DNA from: Thuidium tamariscinum
Taxonomy: Eukaryota > Streptophyta > Bryopsida > Hypnales > Thuidiaceae
DNA: 64,000 nt
Reading direction: 5' to 3'
NCBI GenBank assembly: GCA_947034885.2
Contig: OX344756.2
Span: 24,411,489-24,475,488, forward strand
Part shown: piece after piece, positions 25,366 to 37,500 of the stretch
Layout: every line of letters starts with the position of its first letter
Position numbering within the stretch: the stretch's first letter is position 1
Notes under the pieces: generated by a model
The model's database searches: none
What the model saw: only the letters and a program-made list of their open reading frames with translations
Told to the model about the DNA's origin: nothing
Translations under genes and position numbers: made by a program

Positions 25366-26210
25366 TTAACTCCTAAAGGACTAGCTTACTAAATCTAGCA
25401 ATCTAGCAATTTCAAGCAAATATATGTCACTAGAGATTTCCATGTTTTGGGCCTAAAATTTAATAAAAATTAGGGACAACAAATATCTTTCATGTACATT
25501 CAAAATTAGGACATTTGGAAATATAAGTAAAAAGTTATAGCCTAATATATAACTTTTTTCCATAAAATAGGCAATTTGAATAGATTAAAAAATCACTTTT
25601 TGTAGAATCAATAATTTGAAAATGATTTTCTACATTAATATACACATGGAAAGCTTTGATCAATAAGTCCAAAATTATGAATAGTTTTTGTTTGCGGGCA
25701 TTCATAGACTTCCTACTCTCAAGTGAACTTTAAGTTCAAATATTCAATGCTTTTCAAAAAAGGATATTTCACAGGATGTAGATTGTTTATTACAACATCA
25801 CAACCATTGGAATTGTCATTTTTCAATTTTAAAACTAAATTCTTAACAATTTAGTATTTTAAATCATTCTGTACTTTTTTCTTTTTTTTATAAATTTTAT
25901 ATGTTGTACAATGTAGTGAAAGAAGCACCATCATTTTGAACTTTTTTTCATGCAAATATGAGCTTGTGAAGTGTAGTTGCATGGGCTTTTGTACATGTAG
26001 AAGTTTATTTTTTGTGAATTCAAATGTTGATATCTTGCAATCCATATGGTGGAAATTTGTGAATTTTTCCCACATGTTTTCAAGTCAATATACTACAAGA
26101 TCTTATGGTTAGATGTGTCTCAATTTTATATTTTTCCAATTTTTTTAGTACAAAAAATAATAATTTGGATATTTTTGGTAAAAACGTAGTAAAGGAACTT
26201 AAGGAGATAA
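25366..26210 (-). mobile_element. TTAA element A5 (sub-family A), shortened and worn
   Basis: 845 bp in reverse orientation. Left end TTAACTCCTAAAGGAC; right end eroded (AACTTAAGGAGATAA). Reverse A phrases include ATGCAAATATGAGCTTGTGAAGTG and CAACATCACAACCATTGG-like sequence. Non-coding. Confidence 0.65.
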
Positions 26211-26218
26211 TTTTTACT

Positions 26219-26500
26219 TAAGAGAGGAGGCTCAAAGTTTACTCAGGTTACAAAACCACCTACCTTTTGAAATGTACTTTGTTTGTACATGTTTTTTTTC
26301 ATTTTTATAGGAATGTATAAACAACATACATTTAAGGACATAGGTGGTCCTAGAGTCCTAGGCCATTTAGACTTCATAACTACTTGGATTAGATGCCCTT
26401 TCAATTGGAAATTTCTTGAAAAAAATTACAAGAAGTTTCACCATTCCAAAACTGAGTTTTACCTCATAGATAGGTGTTTTATGAACCTCCTCCCTTACCT
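26219..26500. mobile_element. Family L element, copy 3
   Basis: Left TAAGAGAGGAGGCTCAAAG; right CCTCCTCCCTTACCTTA. Shares GAAATGTACTTTGTTTGTACATG with the 40990-41310 copy. G1 starts immediately after it. Non-coding. Confidence 0.5.
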
Positions 26501-26502
26501 TA

Positions 26503-27244
26503 TTAACCCCAAAGCGACGCCAGCGCCATTCCGTGGCGTTTGGATGACTGTAGTGGGCCAAAAGAACAGCTGAACAATAGTTTTTTCATCTATATTTTTT
26601 TTAATGCCCTTGCATGTTGAGTTATGAAGAGTGTCCAACTGAGTTTTTAGTCTGGCTAATGTTTGATTTCATGTGGTTGAGAAGTAATTACCAAAAACGG
26701 ATGGTAGAATTTGTTGGTTTAGTATATTTTGAGAAATTGAGAAAATTGGAAATTTCTCCTTGAAAATGACATTTTCTAAATTTGAGCCCAACTGAAAAAA
26801 AATGAAGGTCCTTGCTTCTAGTTTCTACTCCAATTGGAATTTTGGAAAAATTCGTAAATTAAATCAAATGTTTTATAGCAATTTGAATTTGGGCTGCATT
26901 TTTAATGTCCACTACAGCCTAGAAATAGGTGTACACAGAAGTTGAGTTTACACCATAATGTTTCTCACTATAATGTACACACATGGTGAAATTTTCAGAT
27001 TTTTTGAGATTATTTTCTATTTTCTATTATTTTTTCTTCACTTTTTCTTCAAAAACTTTCATAAAAATCAATTTTTATCAAAAAAATCTGAAATTTTTGT
27101 GAAGTATAGAAGAGATGTACTTTCATCTCTGAAAAATAAAAATAAAAATTTTCAGGCATGACTGGTTCTAAAACGATAACAAATTGAGTAATGGGGGAGG
27201 AGTCTTCAAACCAGAGGTCATAGGCCCGTCATTTAGGGGTTAAA
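26503..27244 (+). mobile_element. TTAA element G1 (sub-family G)
   Basis: 742 bp from TTAACCCCAAAGCGACG to TCATTTAGGGGTTAA. Near the left end GCGCCATTCCGTGGCG can form a small hairpin, followed by TTTGGATGACTGTAG. A second copy is at 41339. Non-coding. Confidence 0.75.
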
Positions 27245-30200
27245 TTACTCTTGAATGTGAGCCAAGTGAGATTGTCCACTTCACTTCTTCCCCTCACCTG
27301 ACTTAGGGTATGTTTGTACAAGGCTTCTATAACTTTGGTTATTGAAGGATAATACCTTTGCACAAAGATGAGAGGGATTTATTTATTTATAGAAACATTG
27401 TTATTGTGTTGGTTTGGTGAAGTTTGAGTTCTCAAAAGTTATCTAGCATTCACATATTAGGCATTTGTACACTAAGTTAGACATTTTTGCACTTAAGAGG
27501 TGTGACATTGCACTTAACTTGTACACCATCAAAAGTCTACAGTTTCAAAATTGGCATGTGTTTGTGTGTGTTAGATTTTCAAAAACATCATTCGCTCATT
27601 GTAGTTTAATAAGTTGGTGAATATATGTCAAATTGCTCCAAGCTTTTCTACTGCTTTACAAAAATCTTGTATACTTTTCACTCTATACTAATTAAATGCA
27701 AAACAACTCTTTATCCTTTGAAATCTTCACTGTTAGAAATTGCAAAAAACAAATTGCACATAATTTAGTTCATGTTGTCATTGGGTTCAATAATCAGAGT
27801 TGCAATGTGAACTAACTTCAATATGAATGTAGTAGAGTGACAAGAAATGCTTGTAAAAGGTTAAACCTTGAAGTTTTTTGGCCATTTTCAAGATGTTTGG
27901 ATCTTGATTTTCAAAGTTACAAAGAGTTGGAGCTCTAAGTAAGATGAATAATTTTTAGGCAAGATTAATCATAGGATCTTGTAGAAATTCAAGTCCTTAT
28001 CATTTCTAAGAAGTTTGGTTTTTTTATCATTCAGGTTATAGATTGGAAGATTATAATATAAATTTTATCTTTATAGTGCTCCAGAGAAATCAATATTTTT
28101 TCATAACTAAAATTGTTCTTTAATTGACTTTGAAGGTTATATAAAAACATAAAAAATTGGTAATCTATACTTATTGTCAAGGCTACTAAATTCTTCAAGC
28201 ATAGAAACAAGTCTTGAATTTTTAGGACCAAAAATAAGTGAAAAAAATAGGCTTGTCATAAAGACTAAATTATTGTTAAATTTCAAAAACTATGAGATAA
28301 ATGGAAGATTTGTCATTAACCTAGATCCACAATTCAAGATAATACATAGCTAAATAGAAGAACATGAGGAAAAAAAACACAATAAGGAAAAAAATTGAAA
28401 AATGATTGAAATCCAAGTGGAAGATGTATATTATAGTATTTGTTGCTAAATACACACCAAGATGAGGTTAAAAACACATGCCTTCAATTCATTGACTAGA
28501 ATATCTTATGGATGATTTTTTTATTCTTCACCTCCTATTCACCTATGCTTTGGAAACTTTTGAAAATTCAATAGTGAATCTTTTTCTAAATCTGAATACA
28601 TTACTTTGTAGCTAATTTTTTCTCTTGAGAATGAGTCCAAATCCTAATGAATTTTTATATTTATAAGTCTAAGAAATGATCATTCAATAATGTGATTGAT
28701 CCATTTGGGATTGCTAAAAAAATTTAAGGTTGAAGATTGAATGTTGTGATTAGAAGTAATACAAATGAAATAGAGACTCTTGCAATTAAGGTAAATTGCC
28801 TCTTCTCTTCCATTGTTGAAAATCCAAAGGAAGTATATATACTATTAATGATAAAGAAATCTCAAATAAATTCTAAAATATTTGGAATCAATTATCAATC
28901 CCACTCCAAATCCTATGACATTGAAACTGAGAAATCTTTAAGTTAGACTATTGATACTCTACAAATAGCTTGTAAACTTTCACTGCCACAAAGATGGACA
29001 TTCTAACAATATATTTTGTAGTCAATAAATAAGACCCTATAATAATTATTATCACCATATGCCAAAATTTTCCATACTGGTAAGTTAGAGTAAAACATAA
29101 GCATCTGATTTTTGGTCAAGGATGTGATCCAAAAATATTATGGTATATCATCTCCACAATTCACATGCCTCTCTACAAATTACAAATTATAACTAGATCT
29201 TAACTCTTACATTGCCTCAGACCAAAAGATTGACAAACCTTATGCACAAGATATGCATTTGTTGCATTGTATTTGTCAGACGCATCATAATAATTTGCCA
29301 ATCCAATGGGCTCCAAATTAACCACCCAAGGACTTTGAGAGACAATGATGATTTTTGTATTTTTAATTTCTTTGTAAACATCTATAAATTGTACAAAATC
29401 AACATTCCCTTTTTTTTATAACTTTCATTGGTCTTATTAGAGCCATCCTCTATAATAGGATGACAAAAGCATCAATAGATAAGAATGCACTGAAATCCCT
29501 GAATTCTATGTTTTTAGAAGATTACCATGTCCTGGTTAGCAATGTTTTTGGTATTGATGGGTTTGAAACTACAAATATTAAATGGACATAACATTGTTTA
29601 TAGCTCAATGCCACATCACATGCCACTTAGGATTGAAGGATACAAAAGAGTGCAAGTCAAAATGCATGGCCAATTTACACTTCATTGTCCATTCTTAGCC
29701 ACTATACAACAATTCAATGCAGAGTATATATATATACTTTTGTCACTACCAACAAGGATTCGCACACACAATTATCGAATTTATGGATTAAAGAACCTTG
29801 AGTTAGTCCAATCAAATTGATGGAGTTGGATTCATTAGAATTGAATAAAGGAGGAAAACACTAATGCCTAGTTTACACCAAGACTAGACCCTATGATTAG
29901 TCAAATCTTATGCCATGTGATTGAAAGATAAATGAGAGGGTATCTAACTTTGGTTTATACAAGGCCATTGTCCAAGGAAAATTTGGTAAATGATGAGTCT
30001 ACATGGCATCCTACATGGACCTTAAAGATGTCTAATGGCACCATGGTTTTGAAGTGAGAGATTCTTGACCACTTCAGAAAATCAAGTCTAACAAATATCA
30101 CCCTAGACCATGACAAATATAAAATGAAAGCATTCATATATTATTGTTTTAGTAATGGTAATTTGAAAAAGAAAAAACAAGAACTCATTTGTCTTTGGGG

Positions 30201-31428
30201 GAAATGTAAATTTTTTTAATTTTCTACAATTTTTTCATTTTGCAAATTTTGAATTCATATTTGCAATCACAGACCTCAAATTACCTAGGCGGACTTCATT
30301 TCACATTTATTTTATAGCACCCAATATTCATCTTGTTGGGCCCACCTTTGATGGTAGGATTTCACATCCTGCAGTTAGTTCATACATGCAGCTTTTGAAT
30401 TGGTTGAAACCTCACAGAGTCACAAGCCCCCACAATTGTTTAAAAAAATAAAATAAACAATCTCAATCACCTGAGGGCTTTTTGGATATCAATTCAAAAT
30501 ATCGGAGTTGATGTCCTTGTTAATAACCTTGAGCATGGTCAAGAACAAAATTGAAAACGAGGCAACATTACTCTTGGTTGGCCAATTCATGCTCTGGCTA
30601 TATATTTTGATAGCTCGTATATTCAGCTCTCAGTCCTGATCCGTTTCTAATCAAAGCTAACCCAGCCCTGCCCCGGAAGGAGGCTTGGTGGCTAACTATG
30701 ACCCTGTAATAACACCAAAACTACAGCTAACACCAAGTGAGAACATGCTTCTTCTACTCTGAAGCTACTTTTCATTAGTATGAGTTGCCATCACCTAGAG
30801 AGCCTGGACAGAGTGAGAAGTGCCGAATTTGGAGCCAGCGTTGCAATTTAGAGTCGGAAGCCGGGTGTGAACTTGAGTTCAGCCTATTGGAGTCTGTTGC
30901 CAAGAAGGGTGACCACTGCAGATGAGTTTCCATCGGCAACTAAGCTAACTTGAGTGAGTTGAGAGCTTGAGGTTGCCTTGACTGTATGTTCCAGTGAGGT
31001 TGAGCTCTCATCTGAATTTGGGGGTGAGGTGGTGAATTGTGCCTCCCACCTCCTCCAGCATCAACTTCAAACTCCAAATGTGGGTCATCGGCACTAATAT
31101 ACCCAACTACTGTATCTCGCTGTGTTTTGGGAACTCCCAATGAATTTTGCTAAGTCTGCTTGGAGGTTCTCTCAAACCCCCAGTTGCTACTATCTTAGTT
31201 GGTGATAAAAGATGAATTTTTTGTATGTTTTTAAAAAAGGACCACTGGACATGGATGTCCAGGGATGTCAAACTAAAGCACATGATTTGCCCAGGGAGGC
31301 CAGCTACCGACCCAAAAAAACCCAGCAACGCGCCTGAAGCTTGTGCACTTGGGGATGTACTGGGCTGGGTACAGTAGCCGACTGGCTGGCTGCTACTGCT
31401 GCTGCTTGGCTGCCTAGCCACTAACTTA
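27245..31428. other. Intergenic DNA, no element assigned
   Basis: About 4.2 kb, AT-rich until 30.6 kb and somewhat GC-richer from 30.64 to 31.42 kb. Open frames at 28737, 29212, 29527 and 31107 match no family I recognise. No splice-bounded coding series was found. Confidence 0.5.
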
Positions 31429-31702
31429 AGGTAGGTACACCCAAAAGAGCCACTTATTCATACTGAGCCTAGTTACTTCTATTAATTAGTTCAAATTTTT
31501 ATGTAGTCTTGTTGGCAAGTGAAAGCATGTTCCAACGCACCAAAGAATGCAAGATTTGGATACTGCATGCAAAAGTTATTAACAGTCAAAGTCTGTTTCT
31601 GAAAGTGCCATCTACAGCCTGTGAACATGGCTGATTTCGAAAATGTATGTGCACTGTAGATGGCGCTTTTAGGAATAGGGCTTTTTTTGGGTGTACCTAC
31701 CT
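31429..31702 (+). mobile_element. Family E monomer, copy 2
   Basis: 274 bp, AGGTAGGTACACCC to GGGTGTACCTACCT, with TA on both sides as the presumed target duplication. It is nearly identical to the left arm of the 1696 dimer. An internal hairpin pairs GCCATCTACA with TGTAGATGGC. TA choice and size suggest a Tc1/mariner-type (Stowaway-like) MITE. Confidence 0.75.
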
Positions 31703-33481
31703 TACCTGGCTGCTGAATCTGGTTTTTTGGGGGGGGGATTACTTCCTACCAACCTTGGTTGTCACTCACCAAATTTTGGTGCTCAAGCCAAGTACTTGGG
31801 TCTCTGCATGGGGACCCCTTTATCAAAACACAAAATGGAAACTAGGATCGATGCTTTGCCATCTGGGGGGTTCAGGACCCAATTTTAAACAAGAACCACA
31901 AGTATGGATTGATACTCGACTTGAAAAATTAGAGAGAGGGATGAGGTTTTGCCGTTCGGCAGTTTAACGCCAAATTCTTTGCCAATATTTTGACACAACA
32001 AGTTAGCATAGACTCTTTGAGGTTTGGTTCCAACCCAAGCTCTTCCCAAGTGACCATGAATTTTTCCGTTATGATCCACTTATTTCCAACATCAAGATGC
32101 TAGGGGATATTGCAACAACGGGGGTTGTGAGTTCCCACATAAGACACTTGATTAGGAATGGTTCGTAGTTAAAAAAAACTTGACTCTAACAACAACAATC
32201 TTCTCGTCTATGCTTCAACAAAATCTTCTCCAACCAAAAGGTTAGAAGATCTCATGCAAAAGCTTGGCAAGGGGGGTTAGTACCAAAAGACCTTAAAAGT
32301 TCAAAAGCAAACAAAATTATTAGCGCATAACATTTAAAACTTTCATAACAAAGTAAAGCCCAAGCAAAGGAACCCCAATGTCCTTTGAATCAAGCTCAAA
32401 ACACAAGAAAAATAGTTGGAAGTACAAAATAAAGATCAAATTGAAGTCAAGCAATGAATTTTGGCAAAAGTACCAAAAATCCCAACAACGTGGCTATGTA
32501 TGGCACAAATAACAAATTGCAAAAAAGGGATGCAAAGTGAAAGGGGGGAGGCCTTTTATACATTTTAAGGCCTCATCCCCCTACAAATTACCGACAAAAA
32601 ATAAAAAACTAACTACCAAAAGTCTACCCCAGCTATTGTTGTGATCATTCTAACTTTTGGGGAAATGCTCCAATTACCAAAAGGACTTCACCATTCTCTT
32701 TATAAAACTCCAAATAGCATAGACTTTGCCCCCTACTATTGAGGCCAAAGTGTGCTTGAAAGCTAGTAAATCACAACCTAGTGAAAAAGGCCAAAATTCT
32801 AACTTTTGGAGTTCGTTTTTCTTCAAAGTTTTCACTAGCCAAGGTTATTGTTAAGGTCCAAAATAGTAAAAAATAAGAAGAAGTCTAAATTGACTCAAAT
32901 TAGACACCGTATGCTCCTCGGATGATGGTCAATTTGCAAGGAATTTGATAATATTGTTAAAAACCATTATTGCTTCTGGTTTTGGTACTTGTCGACGGAG
33001 TAATGTCTTGAAATTTAGCAAGGCCTTTATTTATGCTAAAATACAATATCCTAATTTTTAGTGGGATTTTAACATTAGGAGGAATTTTCTATAATTTTCC
33101 AAATGTTCATAAAAGCGGTTGATTTCCTATGGAGTCATCTTCTACAACTTAAAAAATTATGAAATTTTTTGGGCAACTTTTAAGAAGCTTCTTAGGCCTA
33201 AGTAAAAATATTTATGTCAAAATTATACTTTTTAAATAAGGTATTACATTAAGACCTATTATATTAATTCCTCTAGGGGGAAATCATTTTTGTATGAAGG
33301 AATCTTCGTGATCCAACTAGTATGTCATTGCGCTTCTAGCATGTTTTAAAGCTAAAAACACATCTCTTTTAACTTGAGATTGCAAATTCTCTATATCTAA
33401 GGGATTTCATCTACAAAATATGAGAAAATTCACTTTTTTCCTAATTCTTGCAAATGGGTTGATAGCCCCTACAAGGTCTAT
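31703..33481. other. Unassigned intergenic DNA
   Basis: A G run is at 31728-31736. A 64-codon minus-strand frame (31885-32079) looks more protein-like in composition than most here but I do not recognise it. No gene called. Confidence 0.45.
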
Positions 33482-34422
33482 TTAACCCCTAAATGCTCAA
33501 ACTGCATTTTTTGGCAATATAGCAATTTTAGGTAGCTTACTACGAATGAAGTTTTTCTTTTTTTTCTTTGTGATTTTCACACACTGTGTGTCCAAGTAGT
33601 AGCTTTAAGGCCCAAAAATTTTCATAACTTTTGACAACATGGATAAAAAGTTATTTCATGATATGTGATTTCTCTTACTTGGTAGGCAGCTCGGGCAGCT
33701 GAAAAAACTTCTTCAAGAATCACTTTTTATTATTGGAATTGGTTCTTTAGATTTTTATCTACTTGGAAAGCTTTTTATTATTCCATTTTGATTTATGAGA
33801 TGAAAATTATGGGAGTTTTAGTTTGAGGGTAGTTTGTAGGAAGTTATGAAATCTCTACTCCAAAATAAACTTTGAAGTCCTTTATTTTATTCAATTTTTA
33901 ATATTTTTGAAAAATAATAAAAATTTTAGGTGAAGATTTTCTATTAAAACATTACAACCATGAGGATTGGAAATTTTCAATTTTAAAAATTAATTATTAC
34001 TATTTTAGTATTTTGAATCGTTTTCTACCTCTTTCTACTTACTAATTTTTTTCTACGTGTTGTACAATTTCAAATGACTTGAAATTTTTTAGGCATGTAT
34101 ACAACTTGGCTAGAAGAATTAATCCAAAGAGTAACAACCACTTTGGACTTTTTTCAAACAAAAATGAGCTACTGAAGTGTAGCTGCCCAGATTTTTGCAA
34201 GGACAAAAATGGTTTTTTGACAATTCAAACACTATTATCTTGCAATCTTCATGGTGGTAGTTTTTGAAATTTTTTCCACATATTTTCAAACTAGTGTACT
34301 ATAAGATCCCATGGTTACAATTTTCTTAAAATGATTTCTTTTTTAAGATTTGGGTCTTGTACTAGAAGTGGCAATTTTGGAGTGTTTTTGGCAAAACATA
34401 GTCAAATACATTTAGAGGTCAA
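33482..34422 (-). mobile_element. TTAA element A6 (sub-family A)
   Basis: 941 bp, the reverse of A1. Left TTAACCCCTAAATGCTC; right end slightly worn (TTTAGAGGTCAA). The phrases GGCAGCTCGGGCAGCTG and GAAGTGTAGCTGCCCAG are A signatures read on the other strand. Non-coding. Confidence 0.8.
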
Positions 34423-34844
34423 CTAAGTTTTTAGGATTTATAGAGACAATTCTCACTTTGAATTACAAAGTCTTATCAATTATTTGTCTAACACTTCCAT
34501 TAGGAGGTTTTATGCCTTTCATGACATATATCAAGTATTATGGTCATCAAGCCTAATTCTCTCAAATCTCCTATTTGCCCTAACTAACATCTAATTTAGA
34601 CACTAGAATATGGAAATAGAAGTGCTTAATGTACTTCCCGTATTTTTAGGACTCATACACCACACTCGTAAGGACTTCTATTAAATAGAATGTAAACACA
34701 TTTTTACTATCATTTTCAATTAGAGTACTTATAAAATTGAGCCAAAAAAAATTTCTTTTTTGAGGCCTTAGTAACAACTATGGGGATCCAAGGTGCTAGC
34801 ATGCGAGCCTAAGATCTTGAGTCTAAGAGTTGAAGAATATAGGC

Positions 34845-35140
34845 ACCTTCCATAGTTATAAGATGTTTATATTAGAAATACCTATGTTGTTGGTACTTAT
34901 ATTATATGTACAAATATTGTAGGTCCTTATATTATAGGTGTTTATATTGTAGGCCTTTATATGATAGATATGTACCTATGTTATAAGCACCTTCTATAGT
35001 AATAGGATGTTTATATTATAGAAATCTATGTTGTTAGTATTTATATTGTAGGTCCTTATACTATAAGTACTTATGTTGTAGGACCTTATATTATAGATGC
35101 ATACCTATGTTATAAGCACCTTTCACGATTATAGAATATT
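34845..35140 (+). repeat. Minisatellite with a higher-order period near 130-140 bp
   Basis: Degenerate units around TTATATTGTAGGTCCTTATA of about 20-25 bp. The landmark GCACCTTCCATAGTTATA recurs at about 34848, 34988 and 35117, giving a higher-order unit of about 130-140 bp. Confidence 0.6.
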
Positions 35141-35699
35141 CTAAGTGAAATTCACCATGAAGCAAAATGCACTCCCAAAGTTGGGCCAAAGGGGACTGTG
35201 TAGGACCTCTAATCTAAAATGCCTACAAGCAATGGACTCTCTCAAAGTTTTGGTCAAATTTTCATAAATGAATTTAAATGAAGATGGGGAAGGATCCCAA
35301 AATCACTCAAAAATGGCCAATATCACCTACAAATATTCTAAAATTTGGCCTTAAAAATTATAGTATCCTCTTAGACAAAAATTGCAACAAAATGCCTCCA
35401 ATTAGGGCTCAAATTGGTAAAAAAAGAGGCCTACAAACTTGTTTCAATACATCTTTGTAAACTCATTTTTTTTTCATTTTTTTCATTTTGAAATTTTGGA
35501 CTAATAGACCAATTCTAAATAGAAACTATGTAGTAAACTAAGTCAAATAGGCTTAATAATGGGAATAGGACTATTAATCAAACGGAAGATAAGAAGTAGT
35601 TAGGCTAATAGTCAGGTTCGGTTAGTGAGAGTTGGTTACACCAAGAATACAAAGGCAAATCGACTTTTTCTTCTCTCTCTCCCTCTCACGGCGTTTGCA

Positions 35700-37500
35700 G
35701 GGATTGCTCGCCTTTGCATTTTGTAATCTTTACAATTTTTAATCGAATGCAATTTTGTCCATTAACTTGTGTAAGCTTTGTGATTTCGTGTAGCCAATGA
35801 TTGGCTTGGTGTTTTCTTTGTTTGGACAATTAGCCAGGGATTGGCATTGTTCATGTTCTTTCTTTTTGATAGTCTTTTGAAGTTACAGTCTAATAGCCAG
35901 TGATTGGTTTTGGAGTCTTTCTGGTTTCCTTGTGTTTCGTGCGGTTACAGTCAATTAGGCAGTGAGTGCTAGTTGAGTTCTGTTTTCACTTGTGTGTGTT
36001 TCTTGAGCTGAGGTTGGGACAATTTCTCTAAATTCATTTAATTACATTAAGGACAATTGGACAGTGAGTGTTCAGCACAAATGAGGAGTCAGTAGCCAGA
36101 GATTGGTGTTGTTTAGTTGCTTGAGTCGATTTGCCAGCGATTGGTTAAGTGAGATGTGGTACAGAAATCAGTGATTGGCTTTTATTTTCAATTCTTTATC
36201 AAGTCAATTAGCCGAGTGTGAGAGCTGATAATTGAGCTTGGTTTCCAAATTGAAAGTGGGTTAAACTAAATACAAAAACTTGAGATGTAATGAAGTAGTC
36301 AGGGAGTGGCTGCTTGTGTGTTTGCTTTATAATGGGGTAATTAGTGATAGTCAATTAGACGGTTTCTTAACGCGATTGGAGCAAGACTACTAAGCTGGAG
36401 AAAGAGCTGTGAAGAAATGGAAGGAGTTGTTGGAGAAATCCAAGCTGCAAGGCTGCAGAACCCCAAGCCTAATTGACGGTAAGTTCATATTATTCCAATA
36501 TGAATAACTGTTTCTTGTTTTGATAAACTTGACAAATTGACAGATTGTTGATGAAGTAGGGAATACTTCTGACTATTATCAAATGAATATTTTACTCTTA
36601 AATTACCAGTGATTGGTATGTCGAGTCGAATAGTCTAAAAGAAAGGGTGTTAAACCAGTGATTGGCAAGTTTCTTTCATTTTGTATTAGCAGTTTATTAG
36701 TCAGTGGGTGGGAAGCTAACTGATGCAAACTGGAATAGATAAGTCAAGTAGACAAAGCTTGGGTAATTTTATAAAGTAACTCTTCGAAAAATTCATATTA
36801 TAAAATTAATCATGCAAGGCGAATAGTCTGTGATCTGAACAAGGTGATGTACCAGAGGTTGAACATAACCCAATTCGGTTTACATACTGTTGAATGGTGA
36901 TGTGTTTTGTTATGTTTTAAGTCTAATAGTCATAATATACTTGGATGTAAACATGCTTATGAAATCTGGTGTTTAAAAGATGAAGTCCAATAGTCTGATA
37001 TAGATGGGATTACCGCAGGGAGTAACTCTGATGAAGTTATTTTGATATACTTAATAAAAATTCATTAATAAATTGATAAAACTGATCTTGTCTAATAGTC
37101 CTAGTAAAATGTCTAATAGTAAAGTGTGATGCAGCAAGGATCAAAGGAGGACAAATCAATTGCTAATACTTTGATTATATTAATTATAATGTTTGGATGT
37201 TCTTCCTATGTCAATTAGTCAATGTTTGCAAAGCTGGAATTATTAGAGCAACATAAGAATGAGTAATTAAATTTAGTAATTTATTAATTAATTAAAGAAC
37301 GGCTGGATGTCTAATTGTTTGGTAAGTGGAGATTATTATGTAAAAGGATCAAATTGACATTGTGTGCTAAGTTGTGTTTGCAGGGAAAAGAGGGAACCAA
37401 ATCTCTAATGCTAATAAGAAAATCTGTGAATATGGTTGTTGAGATCTTGTATGGAATTTGGACAAATTGACAATGTGTAGCAATTGTTAGAATCAGTTAT
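35700..37500 (+). repeat. Region with a scattered AGTGATTGG phrase
   Basis: The phrase (T)CAATTAGCCAGTGATTGGC and variants recurs roughly twenty times at irregular spacing, for example near 35835, 35893, 36090, 36168, 36605 and 36655. Later copies erode to TCTAATAGTC. A GTAAGTTC donor-like site follows a purine-rich, exon-like stretch at 36380-36480. No open frame persists. It could be the untranslated part of an old retroelement or transcript; not resolved. Confidence 0.4.

Noticed and set aside
29527-29820. 97-codon frame with a hydrophobic start
   Set aside because: No recognisable family, no splice context, AT-rich flanks.
31885-32079. Minus-strand 64-codon frame with protein-like composition
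   Set aside because: Considered as a transposon or host gene fragment, but no motif supports either.
34845-35140. CRISPR-like array
   Set aside because: Units are degenerate and contiguous without unique spacers, and the setting is a plant nuclear genome.
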